A DNA stretch of 64,000 bases from Paenibacillus_D sp047238105 (GCF_047238105.1 NZ_JBDFMD010000001.1:5332001-5396000), one strand, 5' to 3'; positions 45,657-56,022 are shown, counted from the stretch's first letter. Notes: generated from the sequence alone by a model not told the origin. Numbers and translations are program-made.

Positions 45657-48600
45657 ATGAAGCTAACAACGACGCAACAAACCGATGAGACGCTCAATGA
45701 CGAACTGCTGCGGGATCCGCCCGCCGCGTATCGCAGCCTGCCATTTTGGTCATGGAATGACAAGCTGGAGGCCGGCGAGCTGCGCCGGCAGATCCAGGAG
45801 ATGAAGGCGGCCGGTCTGGGCGGCTTCTTCATGCATGCCCGGGCAGGCTTGCTGACGGACTATATGGGCGGCGAATGGATGCGGATGATCGAGGCCTCCA
45901 TCGAGGAGGCCCAGGCGCAGGGTCTCGAGGCCTGGTATTATGACGAGAACGGCTGGCCGAGCGGCGCCGCGAACGGAGAGGTTCCGGCTGCGGCGGCGGC
46001 ATATCGGCAGCAATGGCTGGAAGCGGTGCCATGTCCCGATGCTGGGGCAGAGCCGGAGCAAGCGGCTGATCCCTCAGCCCTGCTCGCAACCTACACCGGC
46101 GCTCAGGGGCAGACAATAGCCATTGTCGTGAAGAGCAGTCCGCATTACACCGATCTGTTGAATGAAGCGGCGGTGCGCTGCTTTATCCAGGTTTGTCATG
46201 AGCGGTATGAGCAGCGTTTCGGCGCATATAGCGGGAATGCCGTCCGGGGTGTATTTACCGATGAGCCGCAGCTGGCCCGGCAGGGCTGGCCCTGGTCGGT
46301 CCGGATCGCCGAGCTGTATGAAAGCTGGTACGGCAGCAGCATCCTCCCGGTCCTTCATCTGCTGTTCGAGCCTGCGAGCGATCCCGAGGCGGCCAGAGCT
46401 GTCAGATACCGTTACTGGAAGATCGTCAGTCATCAGTTCGCGGCCGGCTCCAGGATCATCGGGGAATGGTGCGAGGCGCACGGCTGGGGCTTTACCGGCC
46501 ATGTGATGGGCGAGAACAACCTGATGTCGCAGATGCAATGCACCGGCGGCGCGATGCCGTATTACGAGCATATGTCGATGCCGGGCATCGATCTGCTGGG
46601 ACGGACGCTGGAGCTGGTCAATATCCCGAAGCAGGCTTCATCCGTGGCCAGGCAGCTCGGCATGCGCGAGGTGCTGACGGAAACCTTCGGCTGCTGCGGC
46701 TGGGACCTCAGCCTGGAGGAGATGAAGCGAATCGCGGAATGGCAGTTCGTGTTGGGCATCAACCGGCTCTGTCCGCACCTGCAGTCCTATTCGCTCAAAG
46801 GCGTGCGCAAGCGTGACTATCCGCCGTCGCTGTTCGATCAGCAGCCATGGTGGAAGACATACCGGCAGTTCAATGATTATTTCGCGCGGCTGACATATAT
46901 GCTGACGCTTGGCGAAGCCGTCACAGATACGCTGGTGCTGCATCCGATCCGTTCGGCCTGGCTGATCCATGATCGGAGCGGCAGCTCCGCAGAGGAGTTG
47001 GCGCAGCTCTCTGCGCGCTGGCTGGAGGTATCGCAAGCGCTCCTGGCGCAGCAGATCGATTATGATTATGGCGATGAGGGCCTGATGCACAAGCACGGAG
47101 CCGTGGAGCAAGGCAAGCTGAGGATCGGGCGCCAGACGTACAAGACGGTGATCCTGCCGGGACTGCTCGGGCTGGACCGCCACACGCTGAGCCTATTGAA
47201 CGCGTTTGCCGAGCAGGGCGGCAAGGTGCTGGTCGTCGGGGAGTGTCCGACCTGCATCGACGGGGCTCCCGGAGGAGATAACGACTTTGCCATCTTGCGG
47301 AAGCACGCAGGGTTCGTGGCGGCAGAGCATCTCGGCAGCCTGTCCGCCAGCATCCGTCCTACGCTGCGCGTACGAGCTGCAAGCCGGGTGACACAGGACC
47401 TGTCGAAGCTCTATGTTCAGAAGCGCAGGATCGGCGGCGCGATGCTGTATTATTGCGTCAATACGAGTGATCGCCAGACGCTGGAGCTGATGCTGTCGCT
47501 GCGCGCCGAAGCAGGCGACCACGCGGCGCTCTCGCTGATCGAGCTGGAGAGCGGGCGCATGCTGCCTCTGGGGTGGGACGCGCTGGAGCGGGTCGTCTTC
47601 CGTCCGGGACAGTCGTATCTTTTTCTCGCCCGAGACAAGGGAGACGCCGGGCGGCAGCCAGTTCCGTCCTCCGCAGCCTTGCGGCTGCCGGATCGTATCC
47701 GTCCGGAAGGAGGTGCGGAGGCGGCAGCCTTCCAGGAGGCCTGGCAGCTTCGGCTGCATGAGCCCAATGCGCTGACCTTGGATTATGCACGCTACCGCAT
47801 CGATGGCGGCGCATGGTCGGAGCAGCCGGTCTATGTCCTGAACATTCAAGAGGCTTGTATCGCATGCAAGCAGCCGGTGGAGGTCGAGCTCGAATTCACG
47901 TTCCATGTGGAGGAGACAGCAGGTCTCCATACTGGCGGGATCCAGTTGGCTATGGAGGATCGTACCGGCTGGCTGGCGGAGCTCAACGGACAGCCGGTTC
48001 CCCTGGAGGCGTCGGGCAGCTGCCGCGATCATGCGATCGGGACCTATGCGGTGGGGGCCTTTGTCCGGCCGGGCGAGAACCGGCTGCTCCTGAAGCGGGA
48101 CTTCCACTGCAGCGAGGATGTGTATGCGTATCACGAGAACACGAGCGTGCACGAGATTGTCAGGAACAAACTGACCTATGACGTGGAGATCGAATCGGTG
48201 TATCTGCTTGGCGATTTTGGCGTTCAGCCGGGGGACTATGTCTTCGATGCGTCCGCAGAGCCGGGCGTATGGCGGGCCGGGGGCGGCTGGCGGCTGACCG
48301 CGCCGCCTGTGCAAGCCTTCCTGCACGATATGACCCCGGCCGGGTTATGGTTCTATGCAGGCGAAGCCTCACTAAGCCAGACGATCGCGATCGGACCGGA
48401 GGAGCAGCAGCGCCTGCAAGCGGGGGAGCGCTTCGTGCTGACCTGGGAGGAGAGCCGTATTCCGGCTGCGGCGATTACGGTGAATGGGGGCGCGGCAACG
48501 GCGGTGCTGTGGGCGCCTTACGTCTGTGATATTACAGAGCAGCTGGAGCCGGGCGACAATGAGATCAGGGTGACGCTGATGACCTCGTGCCGCAATTGGC

Positions 48601-48767
48601 TGGGACCGCATCATCATGTCAGCGGGGAGCTGCATTTTGTCGGGCCGAGCAGCTTCACGGACCGCCTCGGCTGGGTCGACCGCGGCTTGAAGGAGAAATG
48701 GACAGACAGCTACAGCTTTGTGGCTTGCGGACTGACGGGCTTTGCGGGCAAGTGGACACCATCATGA
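45657..48767 (+). CDS. Large glycoside hydrolase, GH106-like, cytoplasmic
   Basis: 1,036 residues, without signal peptide. The N-terminus RSLPFWSWNDKLEAGELRRQIQEMKAAGLGGFFMHARAG followed by AWYYDENGWPSGAANG is characteristic of a large family annotated as glycosyl hydrolase, related to GH106 alpha-L-rhamnosidases; I cannot decide between GH106 and neighbouring unclassified groups. Around residues 190-480 lies the barrel region with EPQLARQGWPW and the motif LTETFGCCGWDLS; the C-terminal half holds beta-sandwich domains. It probably removes a terminal deoxysugar or similar residue from imported oligosaccharides. Location amid sulfatase genes, 18 bases after one and 14 before the next, argues for a shared substrate. 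Confidence 0.75.
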   Translation: MKLTTTQQTDETLNDELLRDPPAAYRSLPFWSWNDKLEAGELRRQIQEMKAAGLGGFFMHARAGLLTDYMGGEWMRMIEASIEEAQAQGLEAWYYDENGWPSGAANGEVPAAAAAYRQQWLEAVPCPDAGAEPEQAADPSALLATYTGAQGQTIAIVVKSSPHYTDLLNEAAVRCFIQVCHERYEQRFGAYSGNAVRGVFTDEPQLARQGWPWSVRIAELYESWYGSSILPVLHLLFEPASDPEAARAVRYRYWKIVSHQFAAGSRIIGEWCEAHGWGFTGHVMGENNLMSQMQCTGGAMPYYEHMSMPGIDLLGRTLELVNIPKQASSVARQLGMREVLTETFGCCGWDLSLEEMKRIAEWQFVLGINRLCPHLQSYSLKGVRKRDYPPSLFDQQPWWKTYRQFNDYFARLTYMLTLGEAVTDTLVLHPIRSAWLIHDRSGSSAEELAQLSARWLEVSQALLAQQIDYDYGDEGLMHKHGAVEQGKLRIGRQTYKTVILPGLLGLDRHTLSLLNAFAEQGGKVLVVGECPTCIDGAPGGDNDFAILRKHAGFVAAEHLGSLSASIRPTLRVRAASRVTQDLSKLYVQKRRIGGAMLYYCVNTSDRQTLELMLSLRAEAGDHAALSLIELESGRMLPLGWDALERVVFRPGQSYLFLARDKGDAGRQPVPSSAALRLPDRIRPEGGAEAAAFQEAWQLRLHEPNALTLDYARYRIDGGAWSEQPVYVLNIQEACIACKQPVEVELEFTFHVEETAGLHTGGIQLAMEDRTGWLAELNGQPVPLEASGSCRDHAIGTYAVGAFVRPGENRLLLKRDFHCSEDVYAYHENTSVHEIVRNKLTYDVEIESVYLLGDFGVQPGDYVFDASAEPGVWRAGGGWRLTAPPVQAFLHDMTPAGLWFYAGEASLSQTIAIGPEEQQRLQAGERFVLTWEESRIPAAAITVNGGAATAVLWAPYVCDITEQLEPGDNEIRVTLMTSCRNWLGPHHHVSGELHFVGPSSFTDRLGWVDRGLKEKWTDSYSFVACGLTGFAGKWTPS

Positions 48768-48781
48768 GGAGATGAGGCAGC

Positions 48782-50200
48782 ATGTCAGAAGAACTTCAAC
48801 GACCTAATATATTGCTCATTCAATCCGATCAGCACCGGTATGACTGCGTCGGCCGCAGCCGCGATTATCCGGTGCGGACGCCGCACATGGACCGGCTGGC
48901 AGAGGAAGGACTATGGTTCTCCCAGGCGTATACGCCGATACCGCTGTGCTGCCCCGCCAGACAATCGCTGCTGAACGGGCGGAGGCCAGAGGCCTTTGGC
49001 GCCCTGTGGAATTATAATGGCGCGCCGCCCATGCAGGCGCTGCAGCCGGACGCTTACGCCTGGCCGCGCGAGCTTGGCAAGGCGGGCTATCGCAATGGAT
49101 TCTGCGGCAAATGGCATGTCAATCCGGATCATGGTCCGGAGGCGTTCGGCTTCGACGAGACGGTGGGCCAAGCGGAATATCGGGCGCATATTGACCAGCG
49201 CTACCCGGGCTTGACCTATACGAACGGCTGGTTTGGCGAACGCAACCCGGTCGAGCTGGAGGATGCGTATACTCATTATCTGGCCGATCGGACGATCGAC
49301 ATGATCGAGCGGTTCACGGCGGAAGGCAAGCCGTGGCACCTGCGTCTTGATTTCCCCGATCCGCATCTGCCGTGCCGGCCTTCCGAGCCCTTTGCCTCGA
49401 TGTACAAGCCGGATGAGGTGCCGCAGTGGCGCAGCTTTGACGAGCGCTTCGAGGGCAAGCCGTATATTCAGAAGCAGCAGCTGTACAACTGGAGGGTGGA
49501 GGACTATACGTGGCAGGACTGGGCGCCGACGGTCGCCCTCTATTACGGCGCGATCAGCCAGGTGGACGATGCCATCGGGAAGGTGCTGTCTGCACTCGAC
49601 CGGCTGGGACTGGCAGAGAACACGATCGTCATTTACACCTCGGATCACGGCGATATGTGCGGCGGCCACAGGATGATGGACAAGCACTACATTATGTATG
49701 ATGATGTCGTCCATGTACCCTTCATCATCCGCTGGCCGCAGCGGATCCAGCCAGGCTCGGTCTGCGATGCGTTCGTCTACAACCTGCTGGATCTTCCGCC
49801 GACGCTGCTGGAGGCAGCCAGCCTCCCCGTGCCGGAATGGTTCCACGGCCGGACGCTGATGCCGATCCTCGCCGGGCAAGCGGTGAGCGACTGGAGAGAG
49901 GAGGCCGTCTCGACCTATAACGGCCAGCAGTTCGGATTGTACAGCCAGCGGATGCTGCGGACGCGGGAGTGGAAGTATGTATGGAATCTTACGGATATCG
50001 ATGAACTATATGATCTGCGGAACGACCCTGAAGAGCTGCGCAACCGGATCGCCGATCCGGCTTGCGAAGCGGTGGTGGCTGACCTGCGGCAGCGGCTGGA
50101 GGCGGAGCTGACACGGTGCGGCGACGCGATCATCAACCGCTGGACGAGAGCGCAGCTGCTTGAGCAGCGACAAGCAAGCATACTGACCGCATACGAATAG
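48782..50200 (+). CDS. Type I sulfatase, CxPAR type (sulfatase 8)
   Basis: 472 residues, no signal peptide (MSEELQRPNILLIQSDQHRYD). Formylglycine site C56-C57-P-A-R60, active-site motif CGKWHVNP, distal metal motif TSDHGDMCGGH. Compared with sulfatases 3 and 10, which also have CCPAR, the flanks differ (TPIPLCCPARQSLLNG), so the double cysteine arose in more than one branch or is a recurrent choice of residue. Fourteen bases after the GH106-like gene and 21 before the next sulfatase. Confidence 0.93.
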   Translation: MSEELQRPNILLIQSDQHRYDCVGRSRDYPVRTPHMDRLAEEGLWFSQAYTPIPLCCPARQSLLNGRRPEAFGALWNYNGAPPMQALQPDAYAWPRELGKAGYRNGFCGKWHVNPDHGPEAFGFDETVGQAEYRAHIDQRYPGLTYTNGWFGERNPVELEDAYTHYLADRTIDMIERFTAEGKPWHLRLDFPDPHLPCRPSEPFASMYKPDEVPQWRSFDERFEGKPYIQKQQLYNWRVEDYTWQDWAPTVALYYGAISQVDDAIGKVLSALDRLGLAENTIVIYTSDHGDMCGGHRMMDKHYIMYDDVVHVPFIIRWPQRIQPGSVCDAFVYNLLDLPPTLLEAASLPVPEWFHGRTLMPILAGQAVSDWREEAVSTYNGQQFGLYSQRMLRTREWKYVWNLTDIDELYDLRNDPEELRNRIADPACEAVVADLRQRLEAELTRCGDAIINRWTRAQLLEQRQASILTAYE

Positions 50201-50221
50201 AGTTAAAGGAGGAGAGCGAGC

Positions 50222-51589
50222 ATGCCTACACAAAGAAAAAAAGCGCCGAATATTGTATTCATCATGTCGGATCAGCACCGGGCCGATATCCTGGGCTCCC
50301 ACCGCAGCGAGCTTCGCACCCCTCATCTGGACCGGTTGGCAAAGGAAGGGACGAGCTTTAACCATTGCTATACCTCTGCGCAAGCGTGCGTTCCCGCCAG
50401 AGCGTGCATGATGACGGGCCGGTACGCTGAGCTGCACCGGACGTTCAGCAACCAGGAGGTGATGTCCGAGGTGGAGACGACCTGGCCTGAGGTGCTGGAC
50501 CGTCACGGCTACCAGGCGGTAGCGGTCGGGCGGACGCATCATATCGATAAAGGCTTCGAAACGGTGCGCGTCCCCTACGGGCAATCCTATCCGATGATCG
50601 ATTACAACGACGTTCACGAGATTCCTTGGGGACCCCAAGGCTTCACGGCTTGCAGCCCTGTGCCGTTCGAGGAATTCTATGAGAAGAAGGTGGCGGATAC
50701 CGCCGTGGGCCTGATGGAGGATCTGGGCCGCAACCAGCCGTTCGCGATGTATGTCGGGCTGCTGGCGCCGCATCCGCCCTTTGTCCTGCCCGAGCCCTTC
50801 TACAGCATGTACAGCGCGGATGCGATCCGCTATGAGCCGCAGGCGCCGCCGCCGGCAGGCAGCCGGATCGCGCAGACGGTCAGACGGCACTACGGCGAGC
50901 ATCTGACAGAGGAGCGGCAGCGGCAGCTGCAAGCGGCCTACTACGGGATGGTCAGCATGATGGACGCCTGTATCGGCATCCTGCTGGACGGTCTGGACCG
51001 GCTCGGTCTGGCCGACGATACGATCGTCATCTATACCAGCGATCATGGCGAGCAGATGGGACATCGCGGCTTGTGGAACAAAGGAGTCGGGTATGACAAG
51101 GCGCTCCGCGTGCCCTTGATCATCAGGCAGCCGGGCGTCGTCCCGGCTGACCGGACCAGCGAGGCGATGACGGAGATGGTCGATCTGTTCCCGACGATCC
51201 TGGAGGGAGCCGGCATACCCGAGCAGGAATGGCCCGTCGGGCGCAGCGGCCGCAGCTTCTGGCGCGCGGCGGCAGGAGAGACCCGGGAGCATCGCGACTG
51301 GGTATACAGCACTTTATCGAACGGACGGGGCCAGCTCTACCGGGATGAGTCGTGGAAGCTGTGGTACGAGGTGTGCGGGGAGGGGGACCGCATCACGGAG
51401 CTGTATGATCTGAAGGGAGACCCGGAGGAGCAGGTCAATCTGTACCACGACCCGGACTATGCGCCGGTTCGCGACCGCATCCAGCAGCGGCTGCGGGACT
51501 TCTCGCTGACGGCCTTGCACGAAGGGGTATCCGTCCTCTATCCGCAGGCGACGCAGGCGCCGACCTACAATGGACAGTTTAAAAAATGA
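50222..51589 (+). CDS. Type I sulfatase, CxPAR type with GRTH motif (sulfatase 9)
   Basis: 455 residues, no signal peptide. Formylglycine site C56-V-P-A-R60; distal metal motif TSDHGEQMGHRG. The usual active-site motif GKxH is VGRTHHID here, so the conserved lysine is replaced by arginine. In characterised sulfatases this lysine contacts the sulfate group, so the change may alter activity or specificity, or the alignment in this region may be shifted. The gene is otherwise complete and has a good ribosome binding site (AAAGGAGGAG). Confidence 0.9.
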   Translation: MPTQRKKAPNIVFIMSDQHRADILGSHRSELRTPHLDRLAKEGTSFNHCYTSAQACVPARACMMTGRYAELHRTFSNQEVMSEVETTWPEVLDRHGYQAVAVGRTHHIDKGFETVRVPYGQSYPMIDYNDVHEIPWGPQGFTACSPVPFEEFYEKKVADTAVGLMEDLGRNQPFAMYVGLLAPHPPFVLPEPFYSMYSADAIRYEPQAPPPAGSRIAQTVRRHYGEHLTEERQRQLQAAYYGMVSMMDACIGILLDGLDRLGLADDTIVIYTSDHGEQMGHRGLWNKGVGYDKALRVPLIIRQPGVVPADRTSEAMTEMVDLFPTILEGAGIPEQEWPVGRSGRSFWRAAAGETREHRDWVYSTLSNGRGQLYRDESWKLWYEVCGEGDRITELYDLKGDPEEQVNLYHDPDYAPVRDRIQQRLRDFSLTALHEGVSVLYPQATQAPTYNGQFKK

Positions 51590-51633
51590 CAACGATCAGC
51601 AGAACGGAGCAGGGATGAAGGGAGGCGCATCAG

Positions 51634-53142
51634 ATGACAAAAGAACAACCCTTAAATTTATTATTGATCATTACCGACCAGCACCGGGCAGATGCGATGG
51701 GCGCCTATGGGAACAAAGATATACTGACGCCCAATCTTGACCGGCTGGCGGCATCCGGGGTTCGCTATGAGCGGGCCTACGCCGAGAGTCCGGAATGCTG
51801 TCCGGCCCGGGCGATGATCTTCAGCGGCAAGTGGGGGCATCAGACCGGCAATCTGGGCAATGGCTTCGTGAAGAAGATCGAAGCCTCCTTTGCCGACAGG
51901 CTGGCTGAGGCGGGATACTGGACCGAATATGCCGGCAAGATGCATTCGATTCCCCGGGGCAACAGCTGGGGCTTCCGGAAGACGCATATCTCCGAGGAAA
52001 ATTCGGGGCTCGAAGCGGGCACCTATGCGCAATATATCGCCGATCAGGGGCTGGACTGGGTGTACGAGCCGAGCGGCATCCGCCACGAATATTATTATAT
52101 CCCGCAAGTGGCGCAAGTGCCGGATCGCCATCACAATACGACGTGGGTGGGCAACCATACGGTCGATTTTCTGGAACAGGCCGCATCCGGGCAGCCGTGG
52201 TGCTTTGTCTCTTCCTTTATCAAGCCGCATCCGCCATTCGATCCGACAACGCCATATCTGAACCTGTACGATCCTGCGGCATTGCCGCTTCCGGTTCGGA
52301 CCGACTCGGACCGGGAAGGGATGTGGCCGCTGCAGCAGGCGCAGAACTATTCCAAATGGACGGACACGACCGACGACAACAGAGCCCGGCTCATCAAGGC
52401 GGCCTATTATGCGTCCATCACCCAGATCGATGTGCAGATCGGACGCATCCTCGATACGCTGGAGGCGCGTGGCCTGCGCGAGAACACACTGATCCTGTTC
52501 GTGTCCGATCACGGAGAAATGCTGGGGGATCACTATCAATGGGGCAAACGATCCTACTACAACGGCTCCGCCCGCATCCCCTTCCTGCTCTCCTGTCCAG
52601 GCCGGGTGCCGGAAGGGGCGGTCAGCGGCGATCTGGTCGGTCATCGGGATATCGCCCCGACGCTGCTCGATGCAGCCGGGTTGCGGGAGCATGCGGCGGC
52701 ATGCGCTGGAGAGAGCCTGCTGCCGCGGCTATCGGGAGCGCAGACGCAGTGGCGCCAGGTGACGTTCGGCGAGCTGATCACCGATCCTTACCGGCTGATG
52801 GAACGGAGCGAGATGGAGGAGGTCGCTGCGATCTATATGGCGGCCGATGCGCGGTGGAAGTATATCTATTCTCCGAATGGCGGCACGGAGCTGTTGTTCG
52901 ACCTGGATAGCGACCCGGATGAGCTGCAGAGCTTGCACGATGACGAGCGGTTCAGCGAGGAGAAGCACAGGCTGCGCAGGGAGCTGCTGGACTTCTACCG
53001 TCAGGCGGGCTTCGCGCCGGCCTTGAACAAGGAGGGCACCGAGCTGCGTCAGATTCCGCTGACGGACGTGCCGACCAGGCGCAACCGCCAATACTCCAAG
53101 TATGATCCGCATCATCTGGAACGAAGAAAGAGCCGCACGTAA
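51634..53142 (+). CDS. Type I sulfatase, CxPAR type (sulfatase 10), paralogue of sulfatase 3
   Basis: 502 residues, no signal peptide. Formylglycine site C55-C56-P-A-R59, active-site motif AGKMHSIP, distal metal motif VSDHGEMLGDHY. Much of the sequence is the same as that of the 14272-15783 sulfatase, with long identical runs, equal length and the same C-terminal ending (RNRQYSxYDPHHLERR). A duplication within the locus is the simplest explanation; the two copies sit in different operons and may respond to different signals. Confidence 0.93.
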   Translation: MTKEQPLNLLLIITDQHRADAMGAYGNKDILTPNLDRLAASGVRYERAYAESPECCPARAMIFSGKWGHQTGNLGNGFVKKIEASFADRLAEAGYWTEYAGKMHSIPRGNSWGFRKTHISEENSGLEAGTYAQYIADQGLDWVYEPSGIRHEYYYIPQVAQVPDRHHNTTWVGNHTVDFLEQAASGQPWCFVSSFIKPHPPFDPTTPYLNLYDPAALPLPVRTDSDREGMWPLQQAQNYSKWTDTTDDNRARLIKAAYYASITQIDVQIGRILDTLEARGLRENTLILFVSDHGEMLGDHYQWGKRSYYNGSARIPFLLSCPGRVPEGAVSGDLVGHRDIAPTLLDAAGLREHAAACAGESLLPRLSGAQTQWRQVTFGELITDPYRLMERSEMEEVAAIYMAADARWKYIYSPNGGTELLFDLDSDPDELQSLHDDERFSEEKHRLRRELLDFYRQAGFAPALNKEGTELRQIPLTDVPTRRNRQYSKYDPHHLERRKSRT

Positions 53143-53159
53143 CGCAAAGGAGCTGCAGG

Positions 53160-54542
53160 ATGAAGAAACCGAATATTCTGATTGTGTACACCGACCAGCA
53201 GCGCTGGGACGCGCTGGGCGCGGCAGGCAACACCGAGATTCAGACGCCGCATCTGGACCGGCTGGCGGCAGAGGGACTATATTGCGACCATGCCTTCGTG
53301 CAGAATCCCCTGTGCATGCCGAGCCGGATCAGCTTCCTGTCGGGCCAGTATCCGTCTACGCTCGGCATTACGCATATGGGCGTGCCGGTTCCGGATACCG
53401 TGCCCGTGCTGCCCAAGCTGATCCGGCCCTACGGCTACACCTGCGCCAATTTCGGGAAGCTGCATTTTCTGCCGCATGCCAATCGCGATCACAGCGAGCC
53501 CCATCCCTCCTATGGCTTCGACCAGCTCGAGGTCTCCGACGAACCGGGCTGTTATGAGGATGCCTACCGGGCCTGGATCAGGCGCAAGGATCCACGGCAG
53601 CTGGCCGCCAGCTCCCCCGGATTGCCGCAGGCCGCCGCAGCTTGGCGCCGGGTGATGGGCGGGGCGGACGCGATTCGGCATCCGGAACGGCCATCCAAGC
53701 GCGTACGCGAGTTTGCGGGGGATGCGGGGTTTACGCATACCGCCTTCGTCGCCGAACGGACGATGTCGTTTATCGAGGAGAACGAGGGGCGGCCCTGGCT
53801 GTGCATCGCCGGGTTCTACTCGCCGCACAGCCCGTGGATTGCGCCGCGCGCCTACCTGGAGCGGTATGACGAGGCTGGGCTGTCACTGGCGCGGCATGAG
53901 ATGGATCCGCAGTGGCCGGCGGATATCTCCGAGGCGGAGCTCCGGCAGGCGAAGAAGGGCTATTATGCGATGATCAGCGAAGTGGATCACTGGGTAGGAC
54001 AGCTCGTGCAGCGCCTGGAGGACACCGGGCAGCGGGAGGATACGATCATCGTCTTCACCTCGGATCACGGCGAGTTCCTGGGCGAGCATGGCCGGTATGG
54101 CAAGGGGGCCCCGGGGCCGGACTGCGTGGCGAGAGTGCCTCTGATTATCCAGGGGAAAGGCTGTCTGCCCGGTCAGGTATACAGCGGCCTGGTGGAGGCG
54201 GTGGACGTGCTGCCGACGCTGCTGGAGGCGGTCGGCGTCCCCGTGCCGCCGCAGCTGCAGGGGCGGTCGCTCTATCCCTTGATGACAGGCGGGTCTGTCG
54301 AGGACAAGGCGTGCGCGCTGATGGAGCATGACGGATGGAAGAATATCCGGACGAAGGACTACCGCTATGTGCTGGGTCGCGACGGCTCGGAGCAGCTCTA
54401 CGATCTGGTCCATGACCCGGCAGAGTACACGGATCTGGCGGACGATGCCAGCTACGGCAAGGTGCTGGCGGAGCTGCGCCTGCTGATGCTGCGGCGGATG
54501 CTGGAGATCGAAGCGCCGCTGCCGCGGGCGTGGGCGTATTAG
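53160..54542 (+). CDS. Type I sulfatase, CxPSR type (sulfatase 11)
   Basis: 460 residues, no signal peptide (MKKPNILIVYTDQQRWDALG). Formylglycine site C52-M-P-S-R56, active-site motif FGKLHFLP, distal metal motif TSDHGEFLGEHG. It starts 17 bases after sulfatase 10, with AAAGGAGC as ribosome binding site. The GKLH form is shared with sulfatase 4. Confidence 0.93.
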   Translation: MKKPNILIVYTDQQRWDALGAAGNTEIQTPHLDRLAAEGLYCDHAFVQNPLCMPSRISFLSGQYPSTLGITHMGVPVPDTVPVLPKLIRPYGYTCANFGKLHFLPHANRDHSEPHPSYGFDQLEVSDEPGCYEDAYRAWIRRKDPRQLAASSPGLPQAAAAWRRVMGGADAIRHPERPSKRVREFAGDAGFTHTAFVAERTMSFIEENEGRPWLCIAGFYSPHSPWIAPRAYLERYDEAGLSLARHEMDPQWPADISEAELRQAKKGYYAMISEVDHWVGQLVQRLEDTGQREDTIIVFTSDHGEFLGEHGRYGKGAPGPDCVARVPLIIQGKGCLPGQVYSGLVEAVDVLPTLLEAVGVPVPPQLQGRSLYPLMTGGSVEDKACALMEHDGWKNIRTKDYRYVLGRDGSEQLYDLVHDPAEYTDLADDASYGKVLAELRLLMLRRMLEIEAPLPRAWAY

Positions 54543-54567
54543 AACGCGATACGAGGAGGGGGAGACA

Positions 54568-56022
54568 GTGGATAACATCAGCCAGGCCAAAGCTGACAGG
54601 CGGCCGAATATCCTGTTCATCTTCGCCGATCAGCTGCGCGGCATGGATATGGGCTGCGCAGGCAATCCGGATGTGATAACGCCGCATATGGACCGTTTGG
54701 CGGGCGAGGGCGTCCGCTATGCGAAGGCTTACGCCAATCTCCCGGTGTGCGGACCGAGCCGGGCAACCTTGCTAACCGGCACCTATCCGATGCGCCACCA
54801 TGTGATCGGCAACGATCTGCCGCTGCCGGAGACGATGCCGACGGTGGGGGAGGCCTTTCAGGCGGCGGGCTACCGTACCGGCTATATCGGCAAGTGGCAT
54901 CTGGACGGCCTGCCGCGCGACAAATGGACGCCGCCGGGGCCGCGGCGCCATGGCTTCGACTACTGGGCGGGCTACAATTGCTCGCATCACTATTACCGGG
55001 AGGACAAGTATTATCTGGACGGACCGGAGCCTGTGAGGCGGGAAGGGTATGAACCGGAGATACAGACCGATCTGGCGCTGTCGTTTCTTGAACAGCAAGG
55101 AAGCGAGCCGTTCTGTCTGTTTGTCTCGTGGGGACCGCCGCATGATCCCTATCACATGGTTCCCGAACGCTACAAGGAGATGTACCAGGATCGGCCCGTC
55201 AAGCTGCGCCCGAACGTGAAGCCGATCGCCCCGGGCGAGACGAGTCTGGCGCGGGACATGGATCCGCTGGAGACGCTGAAGCTGTATTATGCGGCGATCA
55301 CTGCGCTGGACGACCAACTGGGACGTCTGCTTGCCGCGCTGGAGGAGCGCGGGCTGGCCGAGGATACGATCGTCGTGTTCACGTCGGATCACGGAGACAT
55401 GCTGTGGTCGCAGGGTTATATGAAGAAGCAGCAGCCGTGGGAGGAGTCGATCCATATCCCGCTGCTGATCCGCTGGCCGGCGCGTCAGCAGGAAAACGGC
55501 ACGGTCTGCGACAGTCTGGTCAGTATTGTCGATATGGCGCCTACGCTGCTGGGTCTCGCAGGCGTCCAGCCGCTGCCTGCCATGACGCTGGAGGGCTCGG
55601 ACTTCTCGGCGACGCTGGTCGGCGGGGAATATGAGGAGGCGGACAGCGTATTTATCCTGGATATGATCCAGGTAGACGAGTCGCGGCGGCAGCAGCTCCC
55701 GGAATGGCGGGGCCTGCGGACCGGGCGGTATACGTATGCCTGCCGCAGCGACGGTACGGAGTGGCTGCTGTATGACAATCAGAACGATCCCTATCAGCTG
55801 CATAACCTGATCGGGGACAGCGCGCACGCCTCGCTGCGCAGGTCGCTCGCACAGCGGCTGGAGCGCTGGCTGACGTCGACGGGAGACGGTTTCGACGCCG
55901 GCAAGTCGATCATCCGGAGACTCGGTCTGACAGAGGCGTGGAATGCGCGGGAGCGCGCCTTTCATCCGGGGCGGCCGGATCTGATCGAAGAAGAGACGAC
56001 AGAAAAGGGGCGGGATTCATGA
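54568..56022 (+). CDS. Type I sulfatase, CxPSR type (sulfatase 12)
   Basis: 484 residues from GTG 54568 with GAGGAGGGGGAG before it. Formylglycine site C61-G-P-S-R65, active-site motif IGKWHLDG, distal metal motif TSDHGDMLW. The start is slightly longer than its neighbours (MDNISQAKADRRPNILFIFADQLRG) but has no hydrophobic signal. Its stop codon overlaps the start of the SGNH hydrolase gene by four bases. GKWHLDG is close to the classical arylsulfatase form, so a broad S1 substrate class is likely but the residue attacked is unknown. Confidence 0.93.
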   Translation: MDNISQAKADRRPNILFIFADQLRGMDMGCAGNPDVITPHMDRLAGEGVRYAKAYANLPVCGPSRATLLTGTYPMRHHVIGNDLPLPETMPTVGEAFQAAGYRTGYIGKWHLDGLPRDKWTPPGPRRHGFDYWAGYNCSHHYYREDKYYLDGPEPVRREGYEPEIQTDLALSFLEQQGSEPFCLFVSWGPPHDPYHMVPERYKEMYQDRPVKLRPNVKPIAPGETSLARDMDPLETLKLYYAAITALDDQLGRLLAALEERGLAEDTIVVFTSDHGDMLWSQGYMKKQQPWEESIHIPLLIRWPARQQENGTVCDSLVSIVDMAPTLLGLAGVQPLPAMTLEGSDFSATLVGGEYEEADSVFILDMIQVDESRRQQLPEWRGLRTGRYTYACRSDGTEWLLYDNQNDPYQLHNLIGDSAHASLRRSLAQRLERWLTSTGDGFDAGKSIIRRLGLTEAWNARERAFHPGRPDLIEEETTEKGRDS

